From: an uncultured Christensenellaceae bacterium
GTDB taxonomy: Bacteria > Bacillota > Clostridia > Christensenellales > UBA3700
Assembly (NCBI GenBank): GCA_910587685.1
Contig: CAJUMY010000001.1
Coordinates: 1 to 64,000, forward strand
DNA: 64,000 nt
Direction of reading: 5' to 3'
Below the pieces are notes generated by a model, which was not told where the DNA came from, did not search any database, and saw only the letters and a list, made by a program, of their open reading frames with translations. The translations under genes and the position numbers were made by a program. Numbering within the stretch: position 1 is the first letter of the stretch; each line of letters begins with the position of its first letter. Of the stretch, positions 6,781 through 16,228 are shown piece after piece.

Positions 6781-8391
6781 TTATTTCGCATACTCCACGC
6801 TACGCAGTTCGCGGATAACGTTAACTTTAATCTGTCCGGGATATTCAAGCTCGACTTCGAGCTTTTTAGCAATCTCTTTTGCCATAAAGATAGTCGTATT
6901 GTCGTCAACCTCTTCCGGTTTTACCATTACTCTTATCTCTCTGCCTGCCTGAATTGCATATGACTGTTCAACTCCTGCGAACGAATTTGCCAGTTTTTCC
7001 AATTTTTCCAAACGCTTTACATAATTTTCAAGTGATTCTCTTCTTGCTCCGGGTCTAGATCCCGAAATTGCATCGGCAGTCTGCACGAGTATAGCCTCGA
7101 GCGTCTTCGCCTCTTCGTCACCGTGGTGCGCAGCTATCGCGTGAACGACCGCCGCATTTTCCTTATATTTTTTAGCAAGGTCTACTCCTATCTTTATATG
7201 CGTACCCTCGACCTCGTGGTCTACGGCTTTGCCTATATCATGGAGTAATCCAGCTCTTTTTGCTATCTTAACGTCTGCTCCAAGCTCTGCCGCCATGATA
7301 CCCGCAAGATACGAAACCTCGAGCGAGTGATTCAATACGTTCTGACCGTAACTCGTACGGTACTTAAGCCGACCGAGAAGTTTTATCAGCTCGGGATGCA
7401 AGCCGTATATACCTGCGTCAAACGCAGCGTTTTCGCCTGCCTCTTTCATCTCGGATTCGATCTCGCGTCTCACCTTATCGGTAATCTCTTCGATCCTAGC
7501 CGGATGAATACGTCCGTCTGCTATGAGCTTTTCGATAGTAAGTCTCGCTACCTCGCGCCTTACGGGATCGAATCCCGACAGCGTTACTACGTCCGGCGTG
7601 TCGTCAATGATAAGATCTACGCCCGTAGCGTTCTCGAGCGCGCGGATATTTCTGCCGACACGTCCGATAAGGCGACCCTTCATCTCGTCATTCGGAAGCG
7701 GTACGACCGATACCGTGATCTCCGCGGCATGGTCTGTGGCGCATCTTTGAATAGCTAGTCCCACTATATTCTTAGCTCTCTTCTCTGCCTCGTCTTTAGC
7801 CTGTTGCTCTATTTCCTTAGCCTTGATGCCTGCATCTTTCTTAGCAGACTCCAAAAGCTCTTCCATAAGAATATTTTTAGCCTCTTCGCAAGTGAGTCCT
7901 GCGACCTTTTCGAGCTCTGCAAGCATTCTGTTATGAGCTTGCTTGACCTCTTCGTCCATACGGGCAATACTTTCCTCTCTCATATCGAGAGATTTTTTAA
8001 CCTGTTCGAGCGACTCGGACTTCTTATCAAGAGCGGATTCCTTCCTATTGATGTTCTCCTCTCTTTGCATGAGTCTCGACTCGGTTCTTGATATTTCAGA
8101 GCGTCTTTCTTTGGATTCCCTTTCAAATTCGTTACGCAATCTGTGCTGTTCTTCCTTTGCTTCGATGAGAGCCTCTTTTCTGAGCGTCTTGGCTTCCGAC
8201 TTAGCGTCTTCAAGTATTTTATCGTACTGAGCCTTCGCGGAGCCTACCTTTTTAGATACCGACTGCTTGTACACAAACAGCGTTAACGGTATGCTGACGG
8301 CAGCCGCCAAAACCAATCCGATTATACAGAAGACAATACCCGCCGTTACCGAAGACATAGCTCCCAAAATATGCGCAGTATTGCTTAACAT
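6781..8391 (-). CDS. rny: Ribonuclease Y
   Basis: The 536-residue protein has the RNase Y layout: a membrane anchor at about residues 15-42, a long charged coiled coil to about 200, a KH domain (GRLIGRVGRNIRALE near 235), and an HD domain with the HDIGKA motif near 380. It is the membrane-bound endonuclease that starts bulk mRNA decay in Bacillota. Length is usual (about 520). ATG follows AGGAGGTAAAA. It has its own promoter and terminator but sits next to recA and cinA, as in Bacillus. The 5' UTR contains a hairpin (GGGATTA paired with TAATCCC, 8428-8457). Confidence 0.96.
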   Translation of the reverse strand: MLSNTAHILGAMSSVTAGIVFCIIGLVLAAAVSIPLTLFVYKQSVSKKVGSAKAQYDKILEDAKSEAKTLRKEALIEAKEEQHRLRNEFERESKERRSEISRTESRLMQREENINRKESALDKKSESLEQVKKSLDMREESIARMDEEVKQAHNRMLAELEKVAGLTCEEAKNILMEELLESAKKDAGIKAKEIEQQAKDEAEKRAKNIVGLAIQRCATDHAAEITVSVVPLPNDEMKGRLIGRVGRNIRALENATGVDLIIDDTPDVVTLSGFDPVRREVARLTIEKLIADGRIHPARIEEITDKVRREIESEMKEAGENAAFDAGIYGLHPELIKLLGRLKYRTSYGQNVLNHSLEVSYLAGIMAAELGADVKIAKRAGLLHDIGKAVDHEVEGTHIKIGVDLAKKYKENAAVVHAIAAHHGDEEAKTLEAILVQTADAISGSRPGARRESLENYVKRLEKLEKLANSFAGVEQSYAIQAGREIRVMVKPEEVDDNTTIFMAKEIAKKLEVELEYPGQIKVNVIRELRSVEYAK

Positions 8392-8469
8392 TTTTACCTC
8401 CTATTTATATTCAATTATCAATGTGCATCGGGATTACTTCGTTCGCAAGTTATAATCCCCTTGAATAAT

Positions 8470-8498
8470 ATAATACTCCAAATTTTTAACAATGTCAA
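8470..8498 (-). promoter_or_regulatory. Promoter of rny
   Basis: TTGACA (8493-8498) and TATTAT (8470-8475) with a 17-nt spacer, immediately after the recA stop and about 80 nt before the rny start. Confidence 0.75.
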
Positions 8499-8517
8499 TA
8501 CTATATATGGTAAGAAA

Positions 8518-9546
8518 TCAATTCTTTTTCGATAACGACTCCAAAATCTTGTTATTGATCTCGTCGGCAACTTCTTGATTGTCTTTAAGATACTGGATAG
8601 CCTTGTCTCTGCCGTTAGCGATTTTTTCGTTATTGTAAGACACCCACGCTCCGCTCTTTTTCATAATGCCGTTCTCGATAGCAAGATCGAGTATACAACC
8701 GTATTTGGATATTCCTTCGCCGAATACGATATCGAACTCCGCAGTCTTGAACGGAGGCGCGAGTTTATTCTTAACTATCTTTGCCTTCGTCTTAGCGCCG
8801 TACGCGTCGCTGCCGTCCTTTATGGTCTCGCCCTTTCTGATATCTATTCTTATACTGGAATAGAATTTGAGAGCTTTACCGCCCGGAGTGACCTCGGGAT
8901 TTCCGAAAAGTACGCCGACTTTTTCTCTAAGCTGGTTTATGAATACGAGACACGTCTTGGATTTGTTGATGATTGCGGTGAGTTTACGGAGCGCCTGCGA
9001 CATAAGACGAGCCTGCATTCCCACTACCGAAGCGCCCATATCTCCGTCGATTTCGGCTTTAGGCGTTAGCGCCGCGACAGAGTCGACGACTACGATATCT
9101 ATAGAACCGCTCCTTATGAGCGTCTCTGCTATATCGAGAGCCTGCTCTCCGTTGTCAGGCTGAGAAACGTAAAGGTTTTTGATATCGACGCCGAGCTTTT
9201 CCGCGTAGATCGGGTCGAGAGCGTGCTCCGCGTCTATAAACGCCGCAGTTCCGCCCGCTCTTTGCGCCGACGCTATAACGTGAAGCGCTACCGTGGTCTT
9301 ACCTGAAGACTCGGGTCCGTACATCTCAACTATACGTCCTCTCGGCAATCCGCCTATGCCAAGCGCCAAATCGAGCGTCAAACAATCCGTAGATATGACC
9401 TCGACGGGCACTATCTGATTATCGCCGAGTTTCATTATAGAACCTTTTCCGTGCTCTTTCTCGATCTTATCGATAGCCTGCTGTAAAAAATCCTTTTTCT
9501 CCGAATCGTTTGTCGGAGTCTGAAAACTTTTATTCGATGATGCCAT
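8518..9546 (-). CDS. recA: Recombinase RecA
   Basis: The 342-residue protein is a full-length RecA: Walker A GPESSGKT at 77-84, a VVVDSVAAL Walker B near 144, the QALRKLTA and FINQLREKVG segments, and a short C-terminal tail. It forms the ATP-dependent strand-exchange filament on single-stranded DNA and triggers LexA self-cleavage. ATG follows AAGGAAGGA. The gene is 20 nt downstream of cinA and ends the pgsA-cinA-recA run common in Bacillota. I see no LexA-type box directly upstream, so any SOS control would need a promoter further up or inside cinA. Confidence 0.98.
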   Translation of the reverse strand: MASSNKSFQTPTNDSEKKDFLQQAIDKIEKEHGKGSIMKLGDNQIVPVEVISTDCLTLDLALGIGGLPRGRIVEMYGPESSGKTTVALHVIASAQRAGGTAAFIDAEHALDPIYAEKLGVDIKNLYVSQPDNGEQALDIAETLIRSGSIDIVVVDSVAALTPKAEIDGDMGASVVGMQARLMSQALRKLTAIINKSKTCLVFINQLREKVGVLFGNPEVTPGGKALKFYSSIRIDIRKGETIKDGSDAYGAKTKAKIVKNKLAPPFKTAEFDIVFGEGISKYGCILDLAIENGIMKKSGAWVSYNNEKIANGRDKAIQYLKDNQEVADEINNKILESLSKKN

Positions 9547-9566
9547 TATTATTCCTTCCTTTATCT

Positions 9567-10265
9567 TTAATCAATGTATTTCAATATGAAGAAGAGCGCA
9601 TAATTTACGGCGCATTGCCTTATATTCTCTCTATCTCCTTCGATATTAAGTTCTTTTACTTCTATGTATCTTCTGTCGCCGTATGAAACGAAAACTTTAC
9701 CTATCGGCGTTCCGAAATCGTCGCTCAAAGGACCCGCGCATCCCGTAGTCGCGAACGCAAAATCTATCTCCTTATTCTCCAGCAATCCCTTAGTCATAGC
9801 TCTTGCAACTCCTTCGTTGACTGTGCCTTCAGTCTCGACAACGGATAGCGGTACGTGTAATCTTCGCACTTTGGAAGCCGCGTTATATGATACTATTCCC
9901 TCGTAAAACACTTGACTTGCTCCGCTCACGCTTACTATTCTCGAGGCGATATATCCTCCCGTCAACGATTCCGCTACGGATATATTCATATTTTTTTCTT
10001 TAAGAGTTTTTACAAGTTTTTCTTCAAGCGTTATATCTTCGTCGGCATATATGTAATTCGCATACTTTTTATTGATTTTATCAACAAGATCGGCGAACGT
10101 TATACCGTCGTCTTCCTCGCCTGTTATCTCTATCCTTACGTCTTTATATTTCTCGTATATATTAACTTTCAAAGTGTCGCTCACGTGATCTTTTACAAGA
10201 TTTTCAATAAGCTCGCTCGGAATGTCAAACAGCTTGATAACACACCTATTGTAACAGCTATTCAT
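9567..10265 (-). CDS. cinA: Truncated CinA: KH-like plus nicotinamide nucleotide amidase domains
   Basis: The 232-residue protein matches the last 55 percent of CinA. The first 90 residues resemble the middle KH-like domain (IKLFDIPSELIENLV at the start), and residues 95-232 are the PncC/CinA-C domain with AESLTGG, GIVSYNAASK and TTGCAGP. The latter family deamidates NMN to nicotinate mononucleotide. Standard CinA is about 410 residues and begins with a molybdopterin-binding-like (COG1058) domain, which is absent. Only 110 nt separate this start from pgsA, so no remnant could hide there. A GGGAG site 7 nt before ATG supports the start. It lies between pgsA and recA, the usual cinA place. Confidence 0.85.
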   Translation of the reverse strand: MNSCYNRCVIKLFDIPSELIENLVKDHVSDTLKVNIYEKYKDVRIEITGEEDDGITFADLVDKINKKYANYIYADEDITLEEKLVKTLKEKNMNISVAESLTGGYIASRIVSVSGASQVFYEGIVSYNAASKVRRLHVPLSVVETEGTVNEGVARAMTKGLLENKEIDFAFATTGCAGPLSDDFGTPIGKVFVSYGDRRYIEVKELNIEGDRENIRQCAVNYALFFILKYID

Positions 10266-10375
10266 AAATTATCTCCCTATTTTTATTAGTAAAACCGCAG
10301 TCAAGACAACATTATCCATTGATAACGCCGCTAAAACGTAAATATCTGACCCCGCGTATTTCCGTTATCAGAATA

Positions 10376-11026
10376 TCATATTTTCAAGTCGTCCGACGGG
10401 CTATCATCCGTTGCCGTAACGTCGCCGTCTTGATGCTCGTCGTTATCTTCAAATACTTTTTTGTTCGATACGATATAGTTGTATCCGGAAACAACGGTCA
10501 ATATGAGCGATATAACGAACATAACGAACCCGAATATGTAGAATATGTAGCCTATAACGCGTACAAACGTAATATCGATAAAAAGTAGCCGAGCAAGGAA
10601 AATCGCAGGGATAGCGATCAGCGTGAACACCGTCTTTAATTTCCCGAGTTTATCAGCCGCCATGATCACGCCTTTCGACGCGGCTATCTGTCTGAACGCA
10701 GATATAGCAAGCTCGCGTCCCAAAATGATTATCGCGCCTATCACGCCGACTAATTTGAACATGCCCATATTGACTATGATAATAAGCCCCGTAGCGACAA
10801 GCACTTTATCCGCTATCGGATCGAGAAACTTGCCGAGCGTAGTCACCATATTCCTAGAACGGGCAATATGTCCGTCAATAAAATCGGTACACGACGCGAT
10901 CACGTAGAAAGCAGTCATCGGAATAACGAACCAATTCGAAACTCTTAGTAATGCGTAAAACACAATTACTGGCAAAATGAGAGCTATTCTCGCTATTGTT
11001 ATCTTGGATGGTAGATTAAGTTTCAT
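10376..11026 (-). CDS. pgsA: CDP-diacylglycerol-glycerol-3-phosphate phosphatidyltransferase
   Basis: The 216-residue integral membrane protein has the full CDP-alcohol phosphatidyltransferase motif: Asp48, Asp51-Gly52, Ala55-Arg56, Gly65, Asp69 and Asp73. About six transmembrane helices can be drawn. It makes phosphatidylglycerophosphate, the committed step to phosphatidylglycerol. A polar tail of about 30 residues follows the last helix. Its ATG overlaps the rimO stop (ATGA), so the two are translationally coupled. The choice of pgsA over other CDP-alcohol transferases rests on length and on position before cinA-recA. Confidence 0.92.
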   Translation of the reverse strand: MKLNLPSKITIARIALILPVIVFYALLRVSNWFVIPMTAFYVIASCTDFIDGHIARSRNMVTTLGKFLDPIADKVLVATGLIIIVNMGMFKLVGVIGAIIILGRELAISAFRQIAASKGVIMAADKLGKLKTVFTLIAIPAIFLARLLFIDITFVRVIGYIFYIFGFVMFVISLILTVVSGYNYIVSNKKVFEDNDEHQDGDVTATDDSPSDDLKI

Positions 11027-12354
11027 TCTATTACCTCTCCTATCAAATCTATATTATCTGTATCAACTATCTTAACGTTATAGAAATCTCCGATATTGAG
11101 CGGAATTTCCGAGCGCATATATATGTTCGTATCGATATCGGGAGCGTCAAACTCGCTTCTTGCAATAAACAGTCCCTTATCGTAATCGATTCCTTCATAA
11201 AGAACTTTCAGCGTTTTACCGACTTTGTCCAAAGCCTTTTTCCTCATCACTTTGTTTTGAATAGCGTAAAGTTCTTTGAGCCGTTTATTCTTGACTCTTG
11301 CCGGAATGTGCCCCTTCATGCGCGCGGCGGCGGTTCCCTCCTCTTTTGAATACGCAAAGAAACCGCATTTATCTAGTTCATACTCATTGACGAAACTCTT
11401 AAGATCGGCAAAATCTTCTTCGCTTTCATTGGGAAACCCTACTATAAACGTCGAACGAATGGAAATATCTTTGTCTTCCTCGCGAATTTTTGTTATGAGT
11501 TTTCTTATCTCGCTTCCGTCTACGCGTCTGTTCATGAGCTTTAATATTTTATCGCTCGTATGCTGCAAAGGTATATCGAGATATTTTACGACTTTATCGT
11601 TCTGACTGACCGTCTTTATCAATTCGTCGCTCACTAGCTCCGGATAGCAGTATAAGAGTCTTATCCAACTAACGTCGATTTTGCTAAGCTCTTCGATGAG
11701 CTCGATAAGAGCGTATCTTCCGTATATATCTTTTCCGTACTTCGTAACGTCTTGAGCCACGATATTGAGTTCTTTTACTCCGTAGTCGTAGACCAAACTT
11801 TTAGCTTCGTCAATGAGAACGCTCTTTTCTCTCGACGTGAACTTTCCCCTTATAGACGGTATTGCGCAATACGTGCAATGATTACTGCACCCTTCCGCGA
11901 TCTTCAGATACGCGTAATGATACGGCGTAGTAAGATATCGTTTCGACGTAAAATTGCGTTCGTCCTTATCGTTTTTCAACGCTATTTTCATTCCGCTTTC
12001 GTTATATAGCTTGTTGACAACGTCTACTATCTTGTCATAGCTTCCAGTGCCCAGGAATGCGTCTACTTCCGGCATCGCTTCCGAAAGCTCGTCCATATAA
12101 CGCTGAGGAAGACACCCCGTTACTATGAGATATCTACATTTAGCGTTTTTATACTCGGACATCTCGAATATCGTGTTGATCGCTTCTTCCTTAGCAGATT
12201 CAATGAACGCGCAAGTATTGACGATGATAATATCCGCGTCCTCCGCGCTCGGCGTTATCGTATATCCTGCCTCGCTCAAATATGCGAGCATATTTTCGGT
12301 ATCCACTCGATTTTTATCGCAACCGAGCGATACTACTCCAATTTTGATATCCAT
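11023..12354 (-). CDS. rimO: Ribosomal protein S12 methylthiotransferase
   Basis: The 443-residue protein has the RimO/MiaB three-domain plan: an N-terminal domain with three cluster-binding cysteines (Cys12, Cys48, Cys81), a radical SAM core with Cys156, Cys160 and Cys163, and a C-terminal TRAM domain from about 375. The opening MDIKIGVVSLGCDKNRVD is RimO-like rather than MiaB-like. It adds a methylthio group to Asp of ribosomal protein S12. The gene starts 4 nt after ftsK, using GAGGAA inside the ftsK end as ribosome site, and overlaps pgsA by 4 nt. Confidence 0.95.
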   Translation of the reverse strand: MDIKIGVVSLGCDKNRVDTENMLAYLSEAGYTITPSAEDADIIIVNTCAFIESAKEEAINTIFEMSEYKNAKCRYLIVTGCLPQRYMDELSEAMPEVDAFLGTGSYDKIVDVVNKLYNESGMKIALKNDKDERNFTSKRYLTTPYHYAYLKIAEGCSNHCTYCAIPSIRGKFTSREKSVLIDEAKSLVYDYGVKELNIVAQDVTKYGKDIYGRYALIELIEELSKIDVSWIRLLYCYPELVSDELIKTVSQNDKVVKYLDIPLQHTSDKILKLMNRRVDGSEIRKLITKIREEDKDISIRSTFIVGFPNESEEDFADLKSFVNEYELDKCGFFAYSKEEGTAAARMKGHIPARVKNKRLKELYAIQNKVMRKKALDKVGKTLKVLYEGIDYDKGLFIARSEFDAPDIDTNIYMRSEIPLNIGDFYNVKIVDTDNIDLIGEVIE

Positions 12355-12358
12355 ATCG

Positions 12359-15300
12359 TTATTCCTCTGCGCCCTCGTCTTCCGAGAACAACTGATCGAA
12401 CTCTTCTTGAGTGATATTGACTCTATTTCCCGTTATGTATCCGTAACTCTCCAACTGATCGTGTATCTTCATAGCTCTCGGATAACCGATACCTAGTTTA
12501 CTTTGGATACGGCTGACGGTCGCAGTCTTGTTCGTGATACATACCTGCAGCGCGTCGGCAAATTTTTCATCTATAGCAGGTCCGTTGCTATCGCGTTTCA
12601 GACCGGGCTTCTCAGCGGCTTTGATTTCCTCTTCTCCCGCTTCTTTTTCTATCGATTCGCGTATGCTGTCGTCGAATTCGCTGGAATTATGGTCTCTTAC
12701 GTAGTCGGTTATAGATACGACCTCTTCCTTTGAAATAAACGCGCCCTGAATACGTTCCGGCACCGGAGAAGACGAATCCATAAATAACATATCGCCGTAT
12801 CTCAAGAGTTTTTCCGCGCCTATCTGTCCGAGAATAGTCTTAGAATCCTCCGACTGAACGGTCGCAAAAGCAATTCTCGAAGGCAAATTCGCCTTTATCG
12901 GTCCCGTGATAATATCAACGGACGGTCTTTGCGTCGCAAGCACTATATGTATACCCGAAGCTCTCGATTTCGCCGCCAATTTATTGATCCTATCCTCGAG
13001 GTTCTTTTTGAGCGTGATCATAAGATCCGCAACCTCGTCGATCACTATAACTATGTAAGGCATTATCGGCATATTTTGCATAGCGACTTTATCGTTATAT
13101 TCTTCGATTTTCGCAACGCGCATATTTTTGAACGCCGTATATCTTCGCTCCATCTCGTCGATAAGCCAGTTAAGCGTATTGATGACCTGTGTCGGATCCG
13201 ATATTGTATCTTTTAGAAGCATATGCGGCAGAGCGCTGTAGTCATTGAGCTCTACCTGTTTCGGGTCGATAAGGATCAGTCTCACCTGATCGGGCGTACA
13301 CTTATAGAGAATACTGCATAAAAGCGCGGATATTCCGACGGATTTACCCGATCCCGTAGAACCTGCTATCAAAAGATGCGGCATTTTAGTAATATCGCAT
13401 ACGTGCGCGACGTTATCTATATCAACGCCGAGCGCGAACGGTATCTTTATCTTCGGATTGTTAAATTCCTTGGAATTGAACACTTCCTTGAGTCCTACGG
13501 TACGCCTGTCTTCGTTCGGAACTTCGATACCTATCGTCGTTCTTCCGGGAATCGGCGCCTGTATATTAACCTGTCCTTTAGCTCCGAGCCACATCGTAAT
13601 GTCTTTGCTAAGACCGGTGATCGCTTTAACTGATTTGCCGGTTCCCGGCTCCATTGCGAGCTCGAATCTCGAAAACGTCGGTCCGACCGTTATATTTTTA
13701 ACTTTCGCGTGAATATTGAAAAGTTTCAAATTCTCTTCTATTATCTCACGCTTATTATTAAGTTTTTCTATATCCTCTCTATTTTCTCCGTCGAGAGTTT
13801 TCAAAAGGTCGATACTCGGCGGAATATACGGCGACTTGCTCTTTGAAATGAACGGTTCGTTCTTCTTCGGCGCGACTTCTTTCGGCTTTGCTTCCTCGAC
13901 AGCTTTGTTTTCCATACGTTGCTGCGCGAACGGATTGATGAATTTCGGCTGCGATTCGACCGCGTCGTCTTTTTTAGGAACGCTAACGTCCGAAGAAGTA
14001 TTGTGCGTGCCTCCGAAATCCGAACGTCTCTTTACATCTTTCAAACTTTCGGTTTCGGTATCTTTTCCCTCGCCGAATTTATCGAGTCCTCTTATACCGC
14101 CGCTACGCTGTTTGATACTGTACGTCTTATCCGTAACGTCGCTGAAGTCCTCTATCTCTTTAGTTTCCGACAGATCGACGACTTCGACGTCTTCCTCGTC
14201 AAGCGACTCATTCACGTTCTTATCGCTTCCGTCCGATTTTTCCGCATCCGAAAAAATCTTGGCGGGATCGAAATCAAATACGTATTCTTCCTCGTCCGTA
14301 TTATCCCCGTCATTTTCCTCCGAAACGTTGTTTGCGTTCGATTCTACGCTCTCTTTTTCGATAACCGTATCGTTAACGTCGCTTTCAGTATTATCTCTAT
14401 CGCTATCGGACGAAGTTTCGGCGGCAATATTAGCCTCTTTTACTTCATCGTCTTTGATGATAACGTCCTCTTCTTCATCCAAGCCCAATAGATGTTTCTT
14501 TTCCGCTTCTCTTCTTTCCCTTGTAAAATACTCGTTAGAATAACTGGTGTATTTACTCTCGTCGGGATTTTTGATTATAACGCTGTCCTCGTCGTCATCG
14601 AATGAGTCTTTCTTCGAACTTTCGACAGGCGTCTTGCTTTTCATATCTTTTTGAAGATTTTCTTCGATTATCTTCATCCTTGTACTGGTATAATATTCTT
14701 CGAAATCGTCGTCGCTGTACTTTATGCCGTCAAAGATGGATCTATCTTCGCCGTTACGCATTTTTTCGACCGACTCCTTGAAACTCGCTATATCGCTATC
14801 GCTCACGCTTCTGTTTTTACCGCGGAGATATTCGATATCGTCGTCTTCAACGCTGTTTGAAGTTGATTCCGAAGCGTCGGACAAACGTCTCTTTTCCTGC
14901 GCCTCGCGTCTCAATCTCGCAAAAGTATTTTCCTCGACATCTTTAAGCGAATCGAAAGGACTTTTCTCCGTTTCTCTTTCGTTTATATCCTGTTTTTCTT
15001 CAACGCTGACGCTGTCGAACGCAAACTTATCTTTATACTCGACCTCTACGCCGTCGTCAAAATTCATATCGTAATCGTCGTCAAGCGGCGTGTAATTGAC
15101 CCCTTTTCTGTTAAAACGCGACTTATGTCTTATATCGCCTAGTTGTTTTCCGTCGATATTTTCATTTTTAAGACCGCTGCTTATAACCGTATGAGTTATC
15201 GTATCGGATTCCTTTTTGCGTCCTCTCATTTTTACTGTTCTCGAATAGAAGCTGTTGCGTTTTACAATGCCTCCGAAAAGCGTCCAAGCTATAACCGCAA

Positions 15301-15757
15301 ACAATAGAAGCGACAATATAACGAGCGCGAAAACGTAATTTATCTTGACAAGAGGATATACGATGAGACCTGCGATAACGCCGCCCGCGGTATCCGCTTC
15401 GTGATAACAGTATGAAAGATACGAACTGTATCCCGACGCTATTTCGGCGTAATTTACCGACGTTACGGCATGAAATACCATTATAAAAAGCGAATAGATG
15501 AGCGCCGCCTGCAATATTCTCGTTACAGACAATGAAAAATCGAATTTAACGATACGTAAAACGCCTATTATGAAACCTGCAAGCGCAAGACCGTAAACGG
15601 ACAATCCCGCAACGCCTACAAAGAAATTCGTTACGTACTTTCCAGACGGATCAAAAACGCCGAAAAAAATAAGCAATAATAATGAAGTTACGCCTATAAG
15701 TATAGCTCCGTCGATTATGTAAGATGAATTGTTTTTCTTCTTTTTCCTGTTGTTCAC
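12359..15757 (-). CDS. ftsK: DNA translocase FtsK/SpoIIIE with an expanded acidic linker
   Basis: The 1132-residue protein has about four transmembrane helices (15-165), a very acidic low-complexity linker (about 185-640), a RecA-like motor with Walker A GSTGSGKS at 799-806 and a Walker B VIVIDEVADL near 900, and a C-terminal winged-helix gamma domain (about 1065-1125). It pumps chromosomal DNA through the closing septum. Homologues of this class are often near 750-900 residues, so the linker is long. The start overlaps the stop of the dUTPase gene by 4 nt (ATGA). Whether it serves division, sporulation or both cannot be read from the sequence. Confidence 0.96.
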   Translation of the reverse strand: MNNRKKKKNNSSYIIDGAILIGVTSLLLLIFFGVFDPSGKYVTNFFVGVAGLSVYGLALAGFIIGVLRIVKFDFSLSVTRILQAALIYSLFIMVFHAVTSVNYAEIASGYSSYLSYCYHEADTAGGVIAGLIVYPLVKINYVFALVILSLLLFAVIAWTLFGGIVKRNSFYSRTVKMRGRKKESDTITHTVISSGLKNENIDGKQLGDIRHKSRFNRKGVNYTPLDDDYDMNFDDGVEVEYKDKFAFDSVSVEEKQDINERETEKSPFDSLKDVEENTFARLRREAQEKRRLSDASESTSNSVEDDDIEYLRGKNRSVSDSDIASFKESVEKMRNGEDRSIFDGIKYSDDDFEEYYTSTRMKIIEENLQKDMKSKTPVESSKKDSFDDDEDSVIIKNPDESKYTSYSNEYFTRERREAEKKHLLGLDEEEDVIIKDDEVKEANIAAETSSDSDRDNTESDVNDTVIEKESVESNANNVSEENDGDNTDEEEYVFDFDPAKIFSDAEKSDGSDKNVNESLDEEDVEVVDLSETKEIEDFSDVTDKTYSIKQRSGGIRGLDKFGEGKDTETESLKDVKRRSDFGGTHNTSSDVSVPKKDDAVESQPKFINPFAQQRMENKAVEEAKPKEVAPKKNEPFISKSKSPYIPPSIDLLKTLDGENREDIEKLNNKREIIEENLKLFNIHAKVKNITVGPTFSRFELAMEPGTGKSVKAITGLSKDITMWLGAKGQVNIQAPIPGRTTIGIEVPNEDRRTVGLKEVFNSKEFNNPKIKIPFALGVDIDNVAHVCDITKMPHLLIAGSTGSGKSVGISALLCSILYKCTPDQVRLILIDPKQVELNDYSALPHMLLKDTISDPTQVINTLNWLIDEMERRYTAFKNMRVAKIEEYNDKVAMQNMPIMPYIVIVIDEVADLMITLKKNLEDRINKLAAKSRASGIHIVLATQRPSVDIITGPIKANLPSRIAFATVQSEDSKTILGQIGAEKLLRYGDMLFMDSSSPVPERIQGAFISKEEVVSITDYVRDHNSSEFDDSIRESIEKEAGEEEIKAAEKPGLKRDSNGPAIDEKFADALQVCITNKTATVSRIQSKLGIGYPRAMKIHDQLESYGYITGNRVNITQEEFDQLFSEDEGAEE

Positions 15758-16155
15758 TTCTTATCTCCCGAATTTCCCGAAAGCTCATATCCCTTTTTTT
15801 GAGAAATTCCGTTCTGTCTGTCAAAATTTTCTTTGTTTTTACTGAGATATATCTCTAGCATTTCGTCGGAAGTCATTCCCGCATCCAGACACATACTTAT
15901 ATAAAAGTGGAGCACGTCTATAAGTTCTTCCTTCACTCTTCGTATATCTATCTCTTTTGGATTTTTCCACCATTTATAATTCGTCTCTTCGATGACCTCG
16001 GTAAGTTCGCACAATAACGCCGTAGCGTGCTTTTGGATAGCGGTGTTAAAATCACGCATCTCCGTCAAATTTCTCGAAGACTGAATGTAGCCGTTCAGTT
16101 TCGCCTGCATATTGAAAATAACGTCTAGTTTATCCATTTTCCCTTCGGTACACAT
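15754..16155 (-). CDS. Dimeric dUTPase-like, all-alpha NTP pyrophosphatase
   Basis: The 133-residue protein resembles the dimeric dUTPase (dUTPase_2/MazG-like) family: ExxE at Glu50/Glu53 and ExxD at Glu77/Asp80, the four acidic residues that bind magnesium, with YKWWK between them and DVLHFYIS after. It would hydrolyse dUTP to dUMP, or act as another house-cleaning NTP pyrophosphatase. The first ATG (MCTEG) has GAGGA at good spacing; the Met at residue 7 has a poorly spaced site, so I keep the first. It overlaps ftsK by 4 nt. Exact substrate is inferred from the family. Confidence 0.8.
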   Translation of the reverse strand: MCTEGKMDKLDVIFNMQAKLNGYIQSSRNLTEMRDFNTAIQKHATALLCELTEVIEETNYKWWKNPKEIDIRRVKEELIDVLHFYISMCLDAGMTSDEMLEIYLSKNKENFDRQNGISQKKGYELSGNSGDKK

Positions 16156-16228
16156 ATTTTATTCCTCATTCTGCCGTTATTCGTTTTTAGTTTATACCGT
16201 TTCAAAAAAACGTTAGTCTGAAATCATA

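Noticed and set aside
13716..14543. Open plus-strand frame of 275 codons, rich in Ser
   Set aside because: It lies opposite the acidic FtsK linker; Asp/Glu/Ser-rich codons read backwards give Ser/Phe/Val-rich frames without stops. No ribosome site or known domain.
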